Source of the DNA: Lachnoclostridium phytofermentans ISDg
Lineage (GTDB): Bacteria > Bacillota > Clostridia > Lachnospirales > Lachnospiraceae
Length of the DNA: 64,000 nt
Assembly (NCBI RefSeq): GCF_000018685.1
Contig: NC_010001.1
Coordinates: forward strand, 2,558,001-2,622,000
Reading direction: 5' to 3'
The position numbers and the translations under genes are program-made. Under the pieces are notes generated by a model. The model did not search any database. It was not told where the DNA came from and saw only the letters and a list, made by a program, of their open reading frames with translations. Below are positions 1-9,397 of the stretch, in pieces (position 1 is the first letter of the stretch; each line of letters opens with the position of its first letter).

Positions 1-10
1 AGGTTATAGT

Positions 11-517
11 ATGAGTTTTCAAGAAATTGATCTACTAAAAGAAGATATGAATCCGTTTCAAAAGATAGGAGAAGAGTGGTTCTTAATAACTGCTGGTGAT
101 GAAGACGGATATAACATGATGACAGCATCCTGGGGCTTTTTAGGGGTTATCTGGGGCAAAAATACTGCAATCTCTGTAGTTCGTCCACAAAGATATACGA
201 AACAGTTCGTTGATAAGGAAGAATACTTTACTATGAGCTTCTTTGGAACTGAGCGAAGAGATGCATTAGCTTTTTGCGGAAGTAAAAGTGGTAGAGATTA
301 TGACAAAGCAAAGGAAACAGGCCTTACCCCCATGTTTCTTGATGAGACAGTATCATTTGAAGAGGCAGAACTTGTCCTTGTTTGTAAAAAAGTTTATGTA
401 GATGAGATTAAGAAACAAAATTTCCTTGATATGATGATTCCAGATACAAGTTACCCGAATCAGGATTACCATACGGTTTATGTGGGAGAAATTGTGAAAG
501 CTTACCGTAAAGGTTAA
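11..517 (+). CDS. flavin reductase-like (FMN-binding split barrel) protein
   Basis: A 168-residue soluble protein that reads like the flavin reductase-like family: an N-terminal segment with ITAGDEDGYNMMTASWG followed by WGKNTAISVVRPQRYT, the usual FMN-contacting beta strands of a split barrel. Family members bind FMN and often act as NAD(P)H:flavin oxidoreductases or as redox partners; the substrate here is unknown. There is no signal peptide or membrane segment. The ATG follows AGG at the very edge of the window, so any upstream operon partner is cut off. A HAD phosphatase gene follows 64 bp downstream on the same strand and may be cotranscribed. Confidence 0.75.
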   Translation: MSFQEIDLLKEDMNPFQKIGEEWFLITAGDEDGYNMMTASWGFLGVIWGKNTAISVVRPQRYTKQFVDKEEYFTMSFFGTERRDALAFCGSKSGRDYDKAKETGLTPMFLDETVSFEEAELVLVCKKVYVDEIKKQNFLDMMIPDTSYPNQDYHTVYVGEIVKAYRKG

Positions 518-581
518 TATAGATCACTTTGACAATGATAGATACATTAGCATAACTTGCATAAGAAGGAGAGTATAAGGA

Positions 582-1289
582 ATGACAGAGAAAATTACCA
601 CAGTATTATTTGATTTGGATGGGACGTTGTTACCATTTGATCAAGAGGAATTCATCCACAGTTATTTTAAACGCCTCGCTATCAAACTAATTCCTATGGG
701 ATTTGAAAAAGACGCATTAATAAAAGCAATCTGGACTGGTATGGAAGCAATGATTCATAATGATGGAACGAAAACGAATGAGGTCGCTTTCTGGGAAGTA
801 TTTGAAGGCTTGCTTCAAACGAAACGCGAGTTATTAGAAGAGGTGTTTTTAGATTTTTATCAGAATGAATTTGATGCTGTTAAAGAAGTTGTAACAGGCG
901 TTATTAACCACAGAGCACTTATTGATAGGCTTAAGTCCAAAGGTTATCAGTTGGTATTGGCAACAAATCCTGTATTTCCTAGAGAAGCGGTGGCCACTAG
1001 ATTATCTTGGGTACAGTTATCTCTTGATGATTTTTATTACGTTACAACATTTGAAAATAGTAGCTATTGTAAACCAAGTCTAGGATATTATCTGGATATC
1101 TTAAAAGCTATTGATAAGTTGCCAGAAGAATGTGTCATGATTGGAAATAACACCTTAGAAGATATGGTGTCAGGAAAATTAGGCATTACTACGGGTCTCG
1201 TTACTACTAATCTTGAGAATCAGAATAATTATGATGTGAATGAATTCACTCATGGAACTTTAGAAGAAGTAGTAGATAAACTTTTATAA
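582..1289 (+). CDS. HAD-superfamily hydrolase
   Basis: A 235-residue HAD-fold phosphatase. Motif I is DLDGTL with the nucleophile and acid at D11 and D13; a long helical cap insertion follows; motif II is in LATNP; the motif III lysine is in CKPS; the motif IV acidic residues are in IGNNTLEDM. The first residue of motif IV is Asn rather than the more common Asp. Such proteins remove phosphate from small phosphorylated metabolites; the substrate cannot be told from sequence. The start is supported by GGAG about nine bases upstream. A hairpin terminator lies just after the gene. Confidence 0.85.
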   Translation: MTEKITTVLFDLDGTLLPFDQEEFIHSYFKRLAIKLIPMGFEKDALIKAIWTGMEAMIHNDGTKTNEVAFWEVFEGLLQTKRELLEEVFLDFYQNEFDAVKEVVTGVINHRALIDRLKSKGYQLVLATNPVFPREAVATRLSWVQLSLDDFYYVTTFENSSYCKPSLGYYLDILKAIDKLPEECVMIGNNTLEDMVSGKLGITTGLVTTNLENQNNYDVNEFTHGTLEEVVDKLL

Positions 1290-1318
1290 ATCTATACAGA
1301 TAGTTCGGTTATTATCTA

Positions 1319-1347
1319 CCTTTCTGTTATGAACGAAAGGCTTTTTT
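1319..1347 (+). terminator. intrinsic terminator after the HAD gene
   Basis: CCTTTC (1319-1324) pairs with GAAAGG (1335-1340) and is followed by a run of T. It separates the HAD gene from the amidohydrolase gene. Confidence 0.7.
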
Positions 1348-1368
1348 ACCGAAGAAATGGAGTGAAAG

Positions 1369-2538
1369 ATGAGTCAATTACTAATTAAAAATGGAACCAT
1401 TTACAATAGTACTGAAATTATGCCTTTTCAGGCTGATATCCTAGTCGAGAATGGTAAGATATTAAAAATAGAAGAGCAGATTACTGAAACGAAGGAAATG
1501 AAAGTCATTGATGCATTAGGTCTTTTTGTGTACCCGGGTTTAGTTGAAGCACATTCCCACATCGGTCTTGATGGTTATGGTATAGGATTTGAAGGCCAAG
1601 ATTACAACGAGATGAATGACATTTTAACTCCGCATTTAAATGCGATCGATGGTATTAATCCTATGGATGTTACTCTTAAGAAAGCAGCCCTTGGTGGAGT
1701 GACCTGTGCTGCAACGGGACCAGGAAGTTCTAATGTACTTGGTGGAACATTTACTGCGATTAAGATGACTGGCAATCGTGTAGATCGCATGGTAGTAAAA
1801 GAAAAGGTTGCTATGAAGTGTGCTTTTGGAGAAAATCCAAAGAGAGTCTATAAAGATAAGAACAACTATTCTAGAATGTCCACAGCCTCTAAACTTAGAG
1901 AAATGCTAAATAAAGCGAAGGAATATCAAGCAAAGCTAGTTGCAGCTGGAGAAGATATCTTTAAAAAGCCTAGCTATGATGCGAAACTAGAAGCTCTTTT
2001 ACCAGTTTTAAATCGTGACATCCCTTTAAAAGCACATGCTCATCGTTCTGACGACATCTTTACAGCAATCCGAATTGCAAAAGAGTTCGATTTAAGATTG
2101 ACAATCGAACATTGTACAGAAGGCCATCTTATATCAGAAGAATTACAAAAAGATGGTTATCCAGTAGCAGTTGGACCTTCCTTTGGTCATGCAACCAAAT
2201 ATGAGCTCCGCAATAAGACATTCGAAACTCCTGGTATCTTAGCGAAGGCTGGTTTGCAGGTATCCATTATTACAGATAGTCCTGTTATTCCTCAACATTA
2301 CTTGTCGTTATGTGCTGGTTTAGCTGTAAAATCAGGAATGGAGCCATTTGCAGCACTACAAGCAATAACCATTAATCCTGCAAAACATATCGGTATTGAA
2401 GACCGTGTCGGCTCTCTTGAAGTAGGTAAGGATGCTGATATTGTCATCACAGATGGTGATATCATGGATTCCATGACTTCAGTTCTATACACATTTATCG
2501 ATGGTAATGAGATTGATAGAACAGAGAATTACTTATAA
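1369..2538 (+). CDS. metal-dependent amidohydrolase
   Basis: A 389-residue cytoplasmic amidohydrolase of the imidazolonepropionase/dihydroorotase-like superfamily. The TIM-barrel metal ligands are visible in order: HSH (H62, H64), HAH (H223, H225), H248 in IEHCTEGH, and D303 in ITDSP. The C-terminal composite beta-sandwich ends with the typical GKDADIVI stretch. Members hydrolyse cyclic amides, amino-acid-derived amides or xenobiotics; the exact substrate is not clear. The ATG has GGAG eight bases upstream. The gene stands alone between two terminators. Confidence 0.85.
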   Translation: MSQLLIKNGTIYNSTEIMPFQADILVENGKILKIEEQITETKEMKVIDALGLFVYPGLVEAHSHIGLDGYGIGFEGQDYNEMNDILTPHLNAIDGINPMDVTLKKAALGGVTCAATGPGSSNVLGGTFTAIKMTGNRVDRMVVKEKVAMKCAFGENPKRVYKDKNNYSRMSTASKLREMLNKAKEYQAKLVAAGEDIFKKPSYDAKLEALLPVLNRDIPLKAHAHRSDDIFTAIRIAKEFDLRLTIEHCTEGHLISEELQKDGYPVAVGPSFGHATKYELRNKTFETPGILAKAGLQVSIITDSPVIPQHYLSLCAGLAVKSGMEPFAALQAITINPAKHIGIEDRVGSLEVGKDADIVITDGDIMDSMTSVLYTFIDGNEIDRTENYL

Positions 2539-2611
2539 TGATTGAAAGTTATTTAATTCATACTCAAATTCTAGTTAACCAATAGCATATAAAATGAATG
2601 TAGAAATAACA

Positions 2612-2651
2612 AAAATCCACTTTACTACTAAAATTAGTAGAGTGGATTTTT
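2612..2651 (+). terminator. intrinsic terminator after the amidohydrolase
   Basis: A long stem starting AAAATCCACT, with CTACTA pairing to TAGTAG around the loop and closing with AGTGGATTTTT. The A-rich 5' side means it could work in both directions. Confidence 0.85.
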
Positions 2652-2809
2652 CGTAGTTTATAACAAAGAAACGTTTACATAACGTTCTATTTCTTTTTTC
2701 GTAGAATTTTACATCAGATGAATTAGTAAAGTTAGGAAAAAATAGACAAGCTTATCTAGATATTGTACTATATGTGTAAAGAATAAGAATTTATTAGGGA
2801 GTGATAAAG

Positions 2810-3481
2810 ATGAATCGAATACTATTAGTCGAAGATGACCCTTTTATAGTCAATAATCTAACAGAATTTTTACAATCGGAAGGATATATAGTTTCAGCTG
2901 TAAATGGCCAGAAGGATGCACTAATGCTTTTAAAACAGGAAGTATATGATATCATATTACTTGATATCTCGCTAAAAGATGGTAATGGATTTGCCGTCTG
3001 CAAAGCGATAAAGAGCATGGGGGATACTCCCGTCATCTTTGTTACAGCGTCAGGAGATGAATTTAGTGTCGTAGCAGGACTTGATATGGGTGCTGACGAT
3101 TATATTAGTAAACCATTTCGTCCAAGGGAATTGCTTTCAAGAATAAAGAGTGTGTTACGACGTTGCGGGAAGGTACAATCTGTCATTGAGATAGAAGGTA
3201 TTCAAGTAGACACGGAAAAAGGTCTCGTATTAAAGCAAGGGAATGAAATCTTTTTATCGGCACTTGAATATCGCCTACTGTTAGTTTTTTTATCAAATCG
3301 TGGTACAGTAATTTCAAGAAACAAATTATTAGAAGAAATCTGGGATATTGCGGGTGACTTTGTAAATGATAACACACTTACGGTTTATGTGAAGCGTTTA
3401 CGGGAGAAAATTGAGGATAACCCTCAGGAGCCAACGATTATAAAAACCGTTCGAGGACTCGGATATAAGGTAGGTAATTAA
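2810..3481 (+). CDS. OmpR/PhoB-family response regulator
   Basis: A two-domain response regulator of 223 residues from the preferred start. The receiver domain has the acidic pair in VEDD (residues 8-10), phospho-acceptor D52 in LLDIS, T79 and K101. The C-terminal winged helix (about 130-220) has the usual NRGTVISR and TVYVKRLREKIE elements. A GTG nine bases upstream is in frame, but it overlaps the AGGGAGTG Shine-Dalgarno sequence, so ATG 2810 is the better start. The stop codon overlaps the start of the kinase gene, which implies translational coupling. It probably controls the ABC transporter 1.2 kb downstream, by analogy with bacitracin- and lantibiotic-type modules. Confidence 0.9.
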   Translation: MNRILLVEDDPFIVNNLTEFLQSEGYIVSAVNGQKDALMLLKQEVYDIILLDISLKDGNGFAVCKAIKSMGDTPVIFVTASGDEFSVVAGLDMGADDYISKPFRPRELLSRIKSVLRRCGKVQSVIEIEGIQVDTEKGLVLKQGNEIFLSALEYRLLLVFLSNRGTVISRNKLLEEIWDIAGDFVNDNTLTVYVKRLREKIEDNPQEPTIIKTVRGLGYKVGN

Positions 3482-4488
3482 TGATGTTAACAAGAAATCG
3501 TGAAGTAAAAGAAGCAATTCTTCAATACCTTATTGTCATAGTAATAGCAATAGCTTTGACATGGATTATAACACCAGTAGCAGTTCTTCCTGTTATTATC
3601 ATAAGTCTAATCTTTCTCCTTCTCTTTCTTTATATTACGAAGAAGCGTTACCTTAAATTGAAAGAACTAAGCATGATGATTGATGAAGTACTTCATGGAA
3701 ATGATAAAGTAGATTTTAACGATTTTAACGAAGGAGAACTATCTATCTTACAAAATGAAATAAAGAAAATGACAATTCGCCTCAGAGAACAAAACGAAGC
3801 ACTAATATCAGAAAAAATTCAACTTTCCGATTCTATTGCTGATATTTCTCATCAGCTAAGAACACCATTAACCTCTATCAATTTAATCAGTTCATTTTTA
3901 AATGAACCGGAACTCTCAGAAGATAGAAGACTCCAGTTAAGCAGGGAGTTAAATCGTCTGACTTCTCGTATCGATTGGTTGGTAAATTCTTTATTAAAGC
4001 TCTCAAAGTTAGATGCTGGAACGGCAATTTTTTCAAAGGATGAAATACTCGTTAAAAGCGTTGTACAGAAAGCTTATAATTTAATTGCAATTCCAATGGA
4101 ATTAAAGGGTCAAGAGTTTTGCTATCAAGAAGAAGGGGCTGTACGTTATGTTGGAGATATCTCTTGGTCAATGGAGGCAATCTCTAATATACTAAAAAAC
4201 TGCATGGAACATACCGAAGTTGGCGGAAAGTTGATGGTAACAGCAAAAGAAACAGGAATTTATACAGAAATCATAATAGAAGATAACGGACCAGGAATTG
4301 AGTTAGAGGATATACCACATTTATTTGAACGTTTTTATAAAGGGAAAAATTCTAGTTCTGATAGCATTGGAATTGGTTTATCTTTAGCTCGAAAAATCAT
4401 TCAAGAACAAAATGGTACTGTAAAAGTGGAGAATGGAATCGATTGCGGTGCTAAATTTACCATTCGTTTTTATAAAGGAGTACTCTAA
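3481..4488 (+). CDS. membrane sensor histidine kinase
   Basis: A 335-residue kinase with two close transmembrane segments (about residues 14-31 and 35-52) and almost no extracellular loop. This is the intramembrane-sensing design common in kinases that watch an ABC transporter. The phospho-acceptor is H124 in ISHQLRTPL. The ATPase domain has the N box (ISNILKNCMEH), the G1 box (EDNGPGI), the F box (LFERFYKG) and the G2 box (GIGLSLARK). The start shares a base with the regulator stop; a second ATG at 3484 is equally possible. The likely partner is the regulator just upstream. Confidence 0.9.
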   Translation: MMLTRNREVKEAILQYLIVIVIAIALTWIITPVAVLPVIIISLIFLLLFLYITKKRYLKLKELSMMIDEVLHGNDKVDFNDFNEGELSILQNEIKKMTIRLREQNEALISEKIQLSDSIADISHQLRTPLTSINLISSFLNEPELSEDRRLQLSRELNRLTSRIDWLVNSLLKLSKLDAGTAIFSKDEILVKSVVQKAYNLIAIPMELKGQEFCYQEEGAVRYVGDISWSMEAISNILKNCMEHTEVGGKLMVTAKETGIYTEIIIEDNGPGIELEDIPHLFERFYKGKNSSSDSIGIGLSLARKIIQEQNGTVKVENGIDCGAKFTIRFYKGVL

Positions 4489-4505
4489 GTGACAGAACTG
4501 TCACT
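4488..4505. promoter_or_regulatory. perfect inverted repeat at the end of the kinase gene
   Basis: AGTGACAG (4488-4495) and CTGTCACT (4498-4505) form a perfect 8-bp inverted repeat around two bases, overlapping the kinase stop codon. It could be an operator or an RNA hairpin; there is no T run, so a terminator is unlikely. Confidence 0.4.
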
Positions 4506-4540
4506 TCGCAGTCATCGTACTGTCATTCTATCCTGTTATA

Positions 4541-4672
4541 GTAATCTAAGTGAGCTGCTTATGTGAAGTTAAGTGTACTGATTATAGTGAAACTTAGTGA
4601 GTTGCTTTTTATGAGACTTAGTGAGTTGCTAATTTGAAGTTAAGTATGCTACCTATATGAAACTAAGTGAGG
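4541..4672 (+). repeat. six degenerate 23-24 bp direct repeats upstream of the ABC operon
   Basis: Six head-to-tail copies start at about 4541, 4564, 4588, 4612, 4635 and 4658, with spacings of 23, 24, 24, 23 and 23 bp. The shared core is TGAAACTTAGTGAGTTGCT with substitutions. The spacing is slightly over two helical turns, so all copies face about the same side of the DNA. The array fills the gap between the two-component genes and the ABC transporter genes and is a natural candidate for cooperative binding by the response regulator. Confidence 0.7.
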
Positions 4673-4730
4673 CTCACAAAATATCAAAGTTGTAAATGCT
4701 AAAAACAGGAAAGTTGAGGGATTGGTATAA

Positions 4731-5414
4731 GTGGAAATATTACGTGTTGATAATCTAACAAAAACATATGGAGAAGGAAATAATAAAGTGAATGCCTTAG
4801 ACGGCGTTTCCTTTCGAGTAAACCAAGGTGAGTTTGTTGCTATTATAGGGCCTTCCGGTTCTGGTAAATCAACGTTGCTGCATATGATTGGTGGTGTAGA
4901 CCAACCATCGCAGGGAAAAGTGTTTGTAAATGGAAAGGATGTTTACAATCAAACGGAAGAGCAGTTGGCAATCTTTCGTAGGAGAGAAGTCGGGTTAATC
5001 TATCAATTCTATAACTTGATACCAGTAATGAATGTGGTTGAAAATATAACACTTCCGGTGCTTATGGATGGCAGAAAAGTAAACGAAGACAGATTATCAG
5101 AGCTTCTTACCGTTCTAAATTTAAACGGCAGGGAAGGTCATTTGCCAAATCAGTTATCTGGAGGTCAGCAACAAAGAGTGTCGATTGGAAGAGCATTAAT
5201 GAATGCACCTTCTATCGTATTAGCAGATGAACCAACTGGTAATTTAGATTCAAAAAACAGTCAAGAAATCATCGAATTGCTAAAGTTATCAAATAAAAAG
5301 TACAATCAGACCTTGTTAGTCATCACTCATGATGAGAATATAGCACTTCAAGCAGATCGAATCATCGCAATCGGAGACGGAAAAATCACGAGAGACGAGG
5401 TGATTCGTCGATGA
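4731..5414 (+). CDS. MacB/LolD-type ABC transporter ATPase
   Basis: A 227-residue ATPase with Walker A GPSGSGKST, Q-loop near YQFYNLIPVMNV, signature LSGGQQQR, Walker B IVLADEPTGNLD and the switch His in VITHDE. This pattern belongs to the MacB/LolD/FtsE-like subfamily that works with FtsX-type permeases. It starts with GTG, preceded by GAGGGA nine bases upstream. The stop codon overlaps the permease ATG (ATGA), so the two are coupled. By context it extrudes or senses an envelope-active compound and is controlled by the upstream two-component system. Confidence 0.92.
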   Translation: MEILRVDNLTKTYGEGNNKVNALDGVSFRVNQGEFVAIIGPSGSGKSTLLHMIGGVDQPSQGKVFVNGKDVYNQTEEQLAIFRRREVGLIYQFYNLIPVMNVVENITLPVLMDGRKVNEDRLSELLTVLNLNGREGHLPNQLSGGQQQRVSIGRALMNAPSIVLADEPTGNLDSKNSQEIIELLKLSNKKYNQTLLVITHDENIALQADRIIAIGDGKITRDEVIRR

Positions 5415-8101
5415 ATATCTTTCAGAAATATACGATTAAAACTCTGATTAAAAACAAAACACGAACGATTGTAACAATCATCGGAATTATACTATCTGCA
5501 GCCATGATTACTGCGGTAGCTTCCTTAATTACAAGCGTACAGACCTACCTAGTTCAGACTGTGGTTGAGAACAATGGAAATTGGCATGGTGCGGTCTACA
5601 GTGTTTCGAAAGAACAAATAGATAATATAAAACAATCTTCAGAAATAGATCGTATCAGCATTACAGAGGAAATTGGATATTCCCCTCTTGAAACAGTAAG
5701 AAATGATACAAAACCTTACTTATATGTTCAAGGTATCGATGATAATTTCCTTTCTATGTTGCCTGTTAATGTAAAAAAAGGGCATCTTCCAAAGAATAAT
5801 ACAGAAATTATTCTTCCCTTTCATCTTATAAGAATAGGTGGAATAGAATATGAGCTTGGGGATACTGTTACACTGCAACTTGGAACAAGATATCAAGATG
5901 GAAAAATTCTAAATCAAAGGGATTCATTTGTATTAGAAGGAGATGGAGGGGAAGAATTAAAGATTACAACGGAGAAGACCTATACGGTGGTAGGTTTTTA
6001 TGAAAATCCTTCTTTTGAATCATATTCGGCTCCCGGTTATACTGCACTTACAGTTTTAGATAACGTAACAGATTATTCTACAATTTATCTTAGAATGAAT
6101 AAAGCGGAACACATATATGATTTTACGTCTGCAAATTTTCCAGATAATAAGACAAGTTTTAATTATGACCTATTAAGACTTACAGGATCATCAAATGAAA
6201 ATAAATATAATGTTGTTTTGTATAGTTTAGGAACAATCCTTATTATCATTATCATGCTTGCTTCAATTGCACTAATTTATAATGCCTTTTCTATCTCAAT
6301 TAGTGAACGAACAAAACAGTTTGGATTAATGAAGTCGATTGGAGCGACCAAACGTCAGCTTAAGAAAAGCGTATTGTTTGAAGCTTTCGCACTAAGCCTA
6401 ATCGGAGTACCACTTGGTATTGCATGTGGATTACTTGGAATTGATATCACATTAAAATTAACAAAAAATATAATGACGGCTTCTTTAAACTCTCTATTGA
6501 ATGAAAGTAGCATACCTTTAACCTTATCTTTTTCGCCAATCACTATTTTGATTGCTTTAGTTGTAGGAGTTGTGACTGTCTTAATATCCGCTTACATTCC
6601 TGTAAAAAGAGCTATGAGGGTATCTGCGATAGAAAGCATTCGACAAACCACTGATATTAAAGTAAGGGCTAATAAAGTAAAAACTTCAAAATTAACTTAC
6701 CGTCTCTTTGGTTTGGAAGGAATGATCGCTAATAAGTACTTTAAACGAAATAAGAAAAGATATCGTGCAACCATCATATCCTTATTTCTAAGTATTGTTA
6801 TCTTTGTTTCAGCTAGTAGTTTTTGCAGTTATCTTCAAAAGAGTGTCGGTGACGTTTACTTTAACGTAAATTATGATATACGATACTATAATGTCGGTGA
6901 AATTACTGAAAAATCTAAGAACGATATTTTTAATGCATTATCAAGTATTCCTGAAGTGATTGATTCAAGCTTTCATATTGCAAGATATTACATTAGTGAA
7001 ATTTCTGCGGACAATTTAAATAAAAAATATTATGACTATAAGATCAATAACGATGAAGTTAAGGCTAATCCAGATAGAAAGAGCTTTGAAGAAAGAACTG
7101 ATATTGTTTTTCTAACAGATGAAGAATATAAAGACTTTTTAACAGACAATCAACTTGATGTAAAGCGATATATGGATATAAATAATCCATTAGCAATAGC
7201 AATTGATTATAAACGAACCTATAATGAGACAGATCAAAAGTTCTATACCTTCGATATGTTAAAAGAAGGAGAAATCCAAGTTGAATTAAAAGATTTGAAA
7301 TCGATAAATGGATATGATCTTTCTTATACTGAATACAACGAGGAAGGGGAGCGTTACTTTATCTACGAGCCATTGGAAGATACATCCTTGGAAGTATTGA
7401 GGTTGTCAGAGGAAGAAGCGTATCAATATAGAACGTTATTTATTGGTGATCGAACGAATAAAACTCCCCTTGGAATCACATCAGGAGAGAACATTGTTTT
7501 ACTATATCCAGAAAGTGCTTATGAAAGCGTACTTGGAGAGAAACTTAATGATAACTATGGTGACTTCTACTTTAAAACTACAGATCATAAGAAAGCATTT
7601 GATTCCATGCAAAAAACTCTAGATGAATTAGGTTATAGTAGTGATTATCTTGATGATACTGCTGCAAATATAGAAAATAAACGTTCCGTAGTTTCAATGA
7701 TTCAGGTTTTCTCTTATGGTTTCATTGCATTAATCTCATTTATCTCAGTAGCGAATGTATTTAATACAATATCAACGAATATTAACTTAAGAAGAAGAGA
7801 ATTTGCTATGTTAAAATCTGTAGGTATGTCAAAAAGAGGTTTTTATAAGATGATGAACTATGAATGTCTCATGTATGGATTAAAAGCAATTTTCTTTGGG
7901 ATACCTGTTGCCATCTTAGTTACGTACTTTATCTATCGTAGTATTAATAATGGATTAAATGTTGCTTTTTATCTTCCGATATCCAGTATTGTAATATCTA
8001 TTTTATGTGTATTTTTGGTAGTTTTTCTAACGATGTTCTATGCAATGCAAAAGTTAAGAAAAGAGAATATTATTGATGCTCTCAAGAATGAAAATCTTTA
8101 A
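5411..8101 (+). CDS. FtsX-type ABC transporter permease (large)
   Basis: An 896-residue permease with two FtsX modules. There is one N-terminal membrane helix (about 15-37), an extracellular region up to about 265, three helices (about 270-400) ending in SAYIPVKRAMRVSAIESIRQ, then a second helix-plus-extracellular-domain unit and three C-terminal helices (about 765-885). The cytoplasmic ERTKQFGLMKSIGATKRQ and RRREFAMLKSVGMSKRG segments are typical coupling motifs. The long second extracellular domain (about 480-760) resembles the sensory domain of antimicrobial-peptide detoxification permeases, which is inference. It overlaps the ATPase gene by 4 bp. Confidence 0.88.
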   Translation: MNIFQKYTIKTLIKNKTRTIVTIIGIILSAAMITAVASLITSVQTYLVQTVVENNGNWHGAVYSVSKEQIDNIKQSSEIDRISITEEIGYSPLETVRNDTKPYLYVQGIDDNFLSMLPVNVKKGHLPKNNTEIILPFHLIRIGGIEYELGDTVTLQLGTRYQDGKILNQRDSFVLEGDGGEELKITTEKTYTVVGFYENPSFESYSAPGYTALTVLDNVTDYSTIYLRMNKAEHIYDFTSANFPDNKTSFNYDLLRLTGSSNENKYNVVLYSLGTILIIIIMLASIALIYNAFSISISERTKQFGLMKSIGATKRQLKKSVLFEAFALSLIGVPLGIACGLLGIDITLKLTKNIMTASLNSLLNESSIPLTLSFSPITILIALVVGVVTVLISAYIPVKRAMRVSAIESIRQTTDIKVRANKVKTSKLTYRLFGLEGMIANKYFKRNKKRYRATIISLFLSIVIFVSASSFCSYLQKSVGDVYFNVNYDIRYYNVGEITEKSKNDIFNALSSIPEVIDSSFHIARYYISEISADNLNKKYYDYKINNDEVKANPDRKSFEERTDIVFLTDEEYKDFLTDNQLDVKRYMDINNPLAIAIDYKRTYNETDQKFYTFDMLKEGEIQVELKDLKSINGYDLSYTEYNEEGERYFIYEPLEDTSLEVLRLSEEEAYQYRTLFIGDRTNKTPLGITSGENIVLLYPESAYESVLGEKLNDNYGDFYFKTTDHKKAFDSMQKTLDELGYSSDYLDDTAANIENKRSVVSMIQVFSYGFIALISFISVANVFNTISTNINLRRREFAMLKSVGMSKRGFYKMMNYECLMYGLKAIFFGIPVAILVTYFIYRSINNGLNVAFYLPISSIVISILCVFLVVFLTMFYAMQKLRKENIIDALKNENL

Positions 8102-8264
8102 GAAATATTAAGATATAATTTAATAGTTCTTTCTTGCGAGTGTAAGTAAAATATGATATTCTAAGTAGCGTTATGGAATGAAATATTAAGAATCAAAAGA
8201 GTAGCCCAAACGGTTATTTATATAGAAGGCGCTGCCAGTCTTTTGATAGAGTTGGAGGGAAAGC

Positions 8265-9089
8265 ATGAAAAAAATACTAAAGATGTTGGCAGTGTGCATG
8301 GTATTTGTTATGCTAGTAGGCTGTTCAAAGTCTTCAGGGGAACCGGAGAAAGTAAATCCAAATGACCAAAATCAAAGTAACGGAAATGGAACTGAAGATG
8401 GCAATAACCAAAAAGGTGAGGAAGGAACTAACCCAGGAAACTTACCAGAAGGCGACTTAGCAGAAGATGTTATTTTAGTATTAGATCCAGGACATGGTGG
8501 TGTTTTTGGAGGCGCATCTTATGATGGAAGAAACGAGAAGGATTTAACACTAAAAGTTGCAAACTATGTGAAGGAATACTTAGAAGAAAATTATGACGGT
8601 GTTCAAATTGTGCTCACCCGTACTGAGGATGTTACTTTGTCCAATGATGTAAAGGAAGATTTAGAGCTAAGAGCACAGATAGCAAAAGATGCGAATGCAG
8701 ATGCCCTTGTAAGTTTACACTTTAATGCTTCTGATGCGCACAATCAAAATGGCTCTATGGTATTTATATCACATCGTGATAATGTAACTAATGTATCTAA
8801 ATTGCTTGCTGAATCTATCCTTACTGAATTAGAAGGACTTGGATTAAAAAATCATGGTACAGTAACAAGAAACAGTAATGATACGTTTGATGAGAAAGGA
8901 AAACCTCTCGATTACTATGCAATTAACAGACATTGTGCCAATCGAGACATTCCAGGAATCATTGTAGAGCACTGTTTTATGGATCATAGTAACGATAAGA
9001 GTTATATTGATAGCGATGATGCTTTAAAAGCACTTGCGAAAGCGGATGCAGAAGGTATTGCAAAATTTTATGGATTGATTAAGAAATAA
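8265..9089 (+). CDS. lipoprotein N-acetylmuramoyl-L-alanine amidase
   Basis: A 274-residue exported amidase. The N-terminus is a lipoprotein signal ending in LVGC (lipidated C20), followed by an Asn/Gly/Glu-rich linker to about residue 66. The Amidase_3 domain then shows all zinc ligands and catalytic residues: H77 in DPGHGG, E91 in GRNEKDL, H152 in SLHFNAS and E235 in IIVEHCF. It cleaves the amide bond between muramic acid and the stem peptide. The ATG has GGAGGG eight bases upstream. It is a single-gene unit closed by a strong terminator. Confidence 0.9.
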   Translation: MKKILKMLAVCMVFVMLVGCSKSSGEPEKVNPNDQNQSNGNGTEDGNNQKGEEGTNPGNLPEGDLAEDVILVLDPGHGGVFGGASYDGRNEKDLTLKVANYVKEYLEENYDGVQIVLTRTEDVTLSNDVKEDLELRAQIAKDANADALVSLHFNASDAHNQNGSMVFISHRDNVTNVSKLLAESILTELEGLGLKNHGTVTRNSNDTFDEKGKPLDYYAINRHCANRDIPGIIVEHCFMDHSNDKSYIDSDDALKALAKADAEGIAKFYGLIKK

Positions 9090-9146
9090 TTTGTAAAGAA
9101 AAAATTTTAGCAATTTATAAGTAATAATATTAAAAATAATAGATAG

Positions 9147-9195
9147 AATCTGTTGCAAAATGAGATTGAATATACATTTTGCAACAGATTTTTTT
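9147..9195 (+). terminator. intrinsic terminator after the amidase
   Basis: A perfect 16-bp stem (9147-9162 with 9175-9190) starting AATCTGTTGC, followed by T residues. Confidence 0.9.
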
Positions 9196-9397
9196 ATTAC
9201 TGTAGAGATATTCACATATTTATAATCTCTATAAGGAATAGAACGTATGAATTTAATTTATTGGTATTATTTGGGTTTTCTTACTTGGACTGTAGGGGTT
9301 ATATAGGTGAGTAAATAGCTTTATCGTATTACATTTTGAAAGAGGGGATATTAATGGAATGTAACAACCTTTACTTATTTATATTCTACAATATAAT

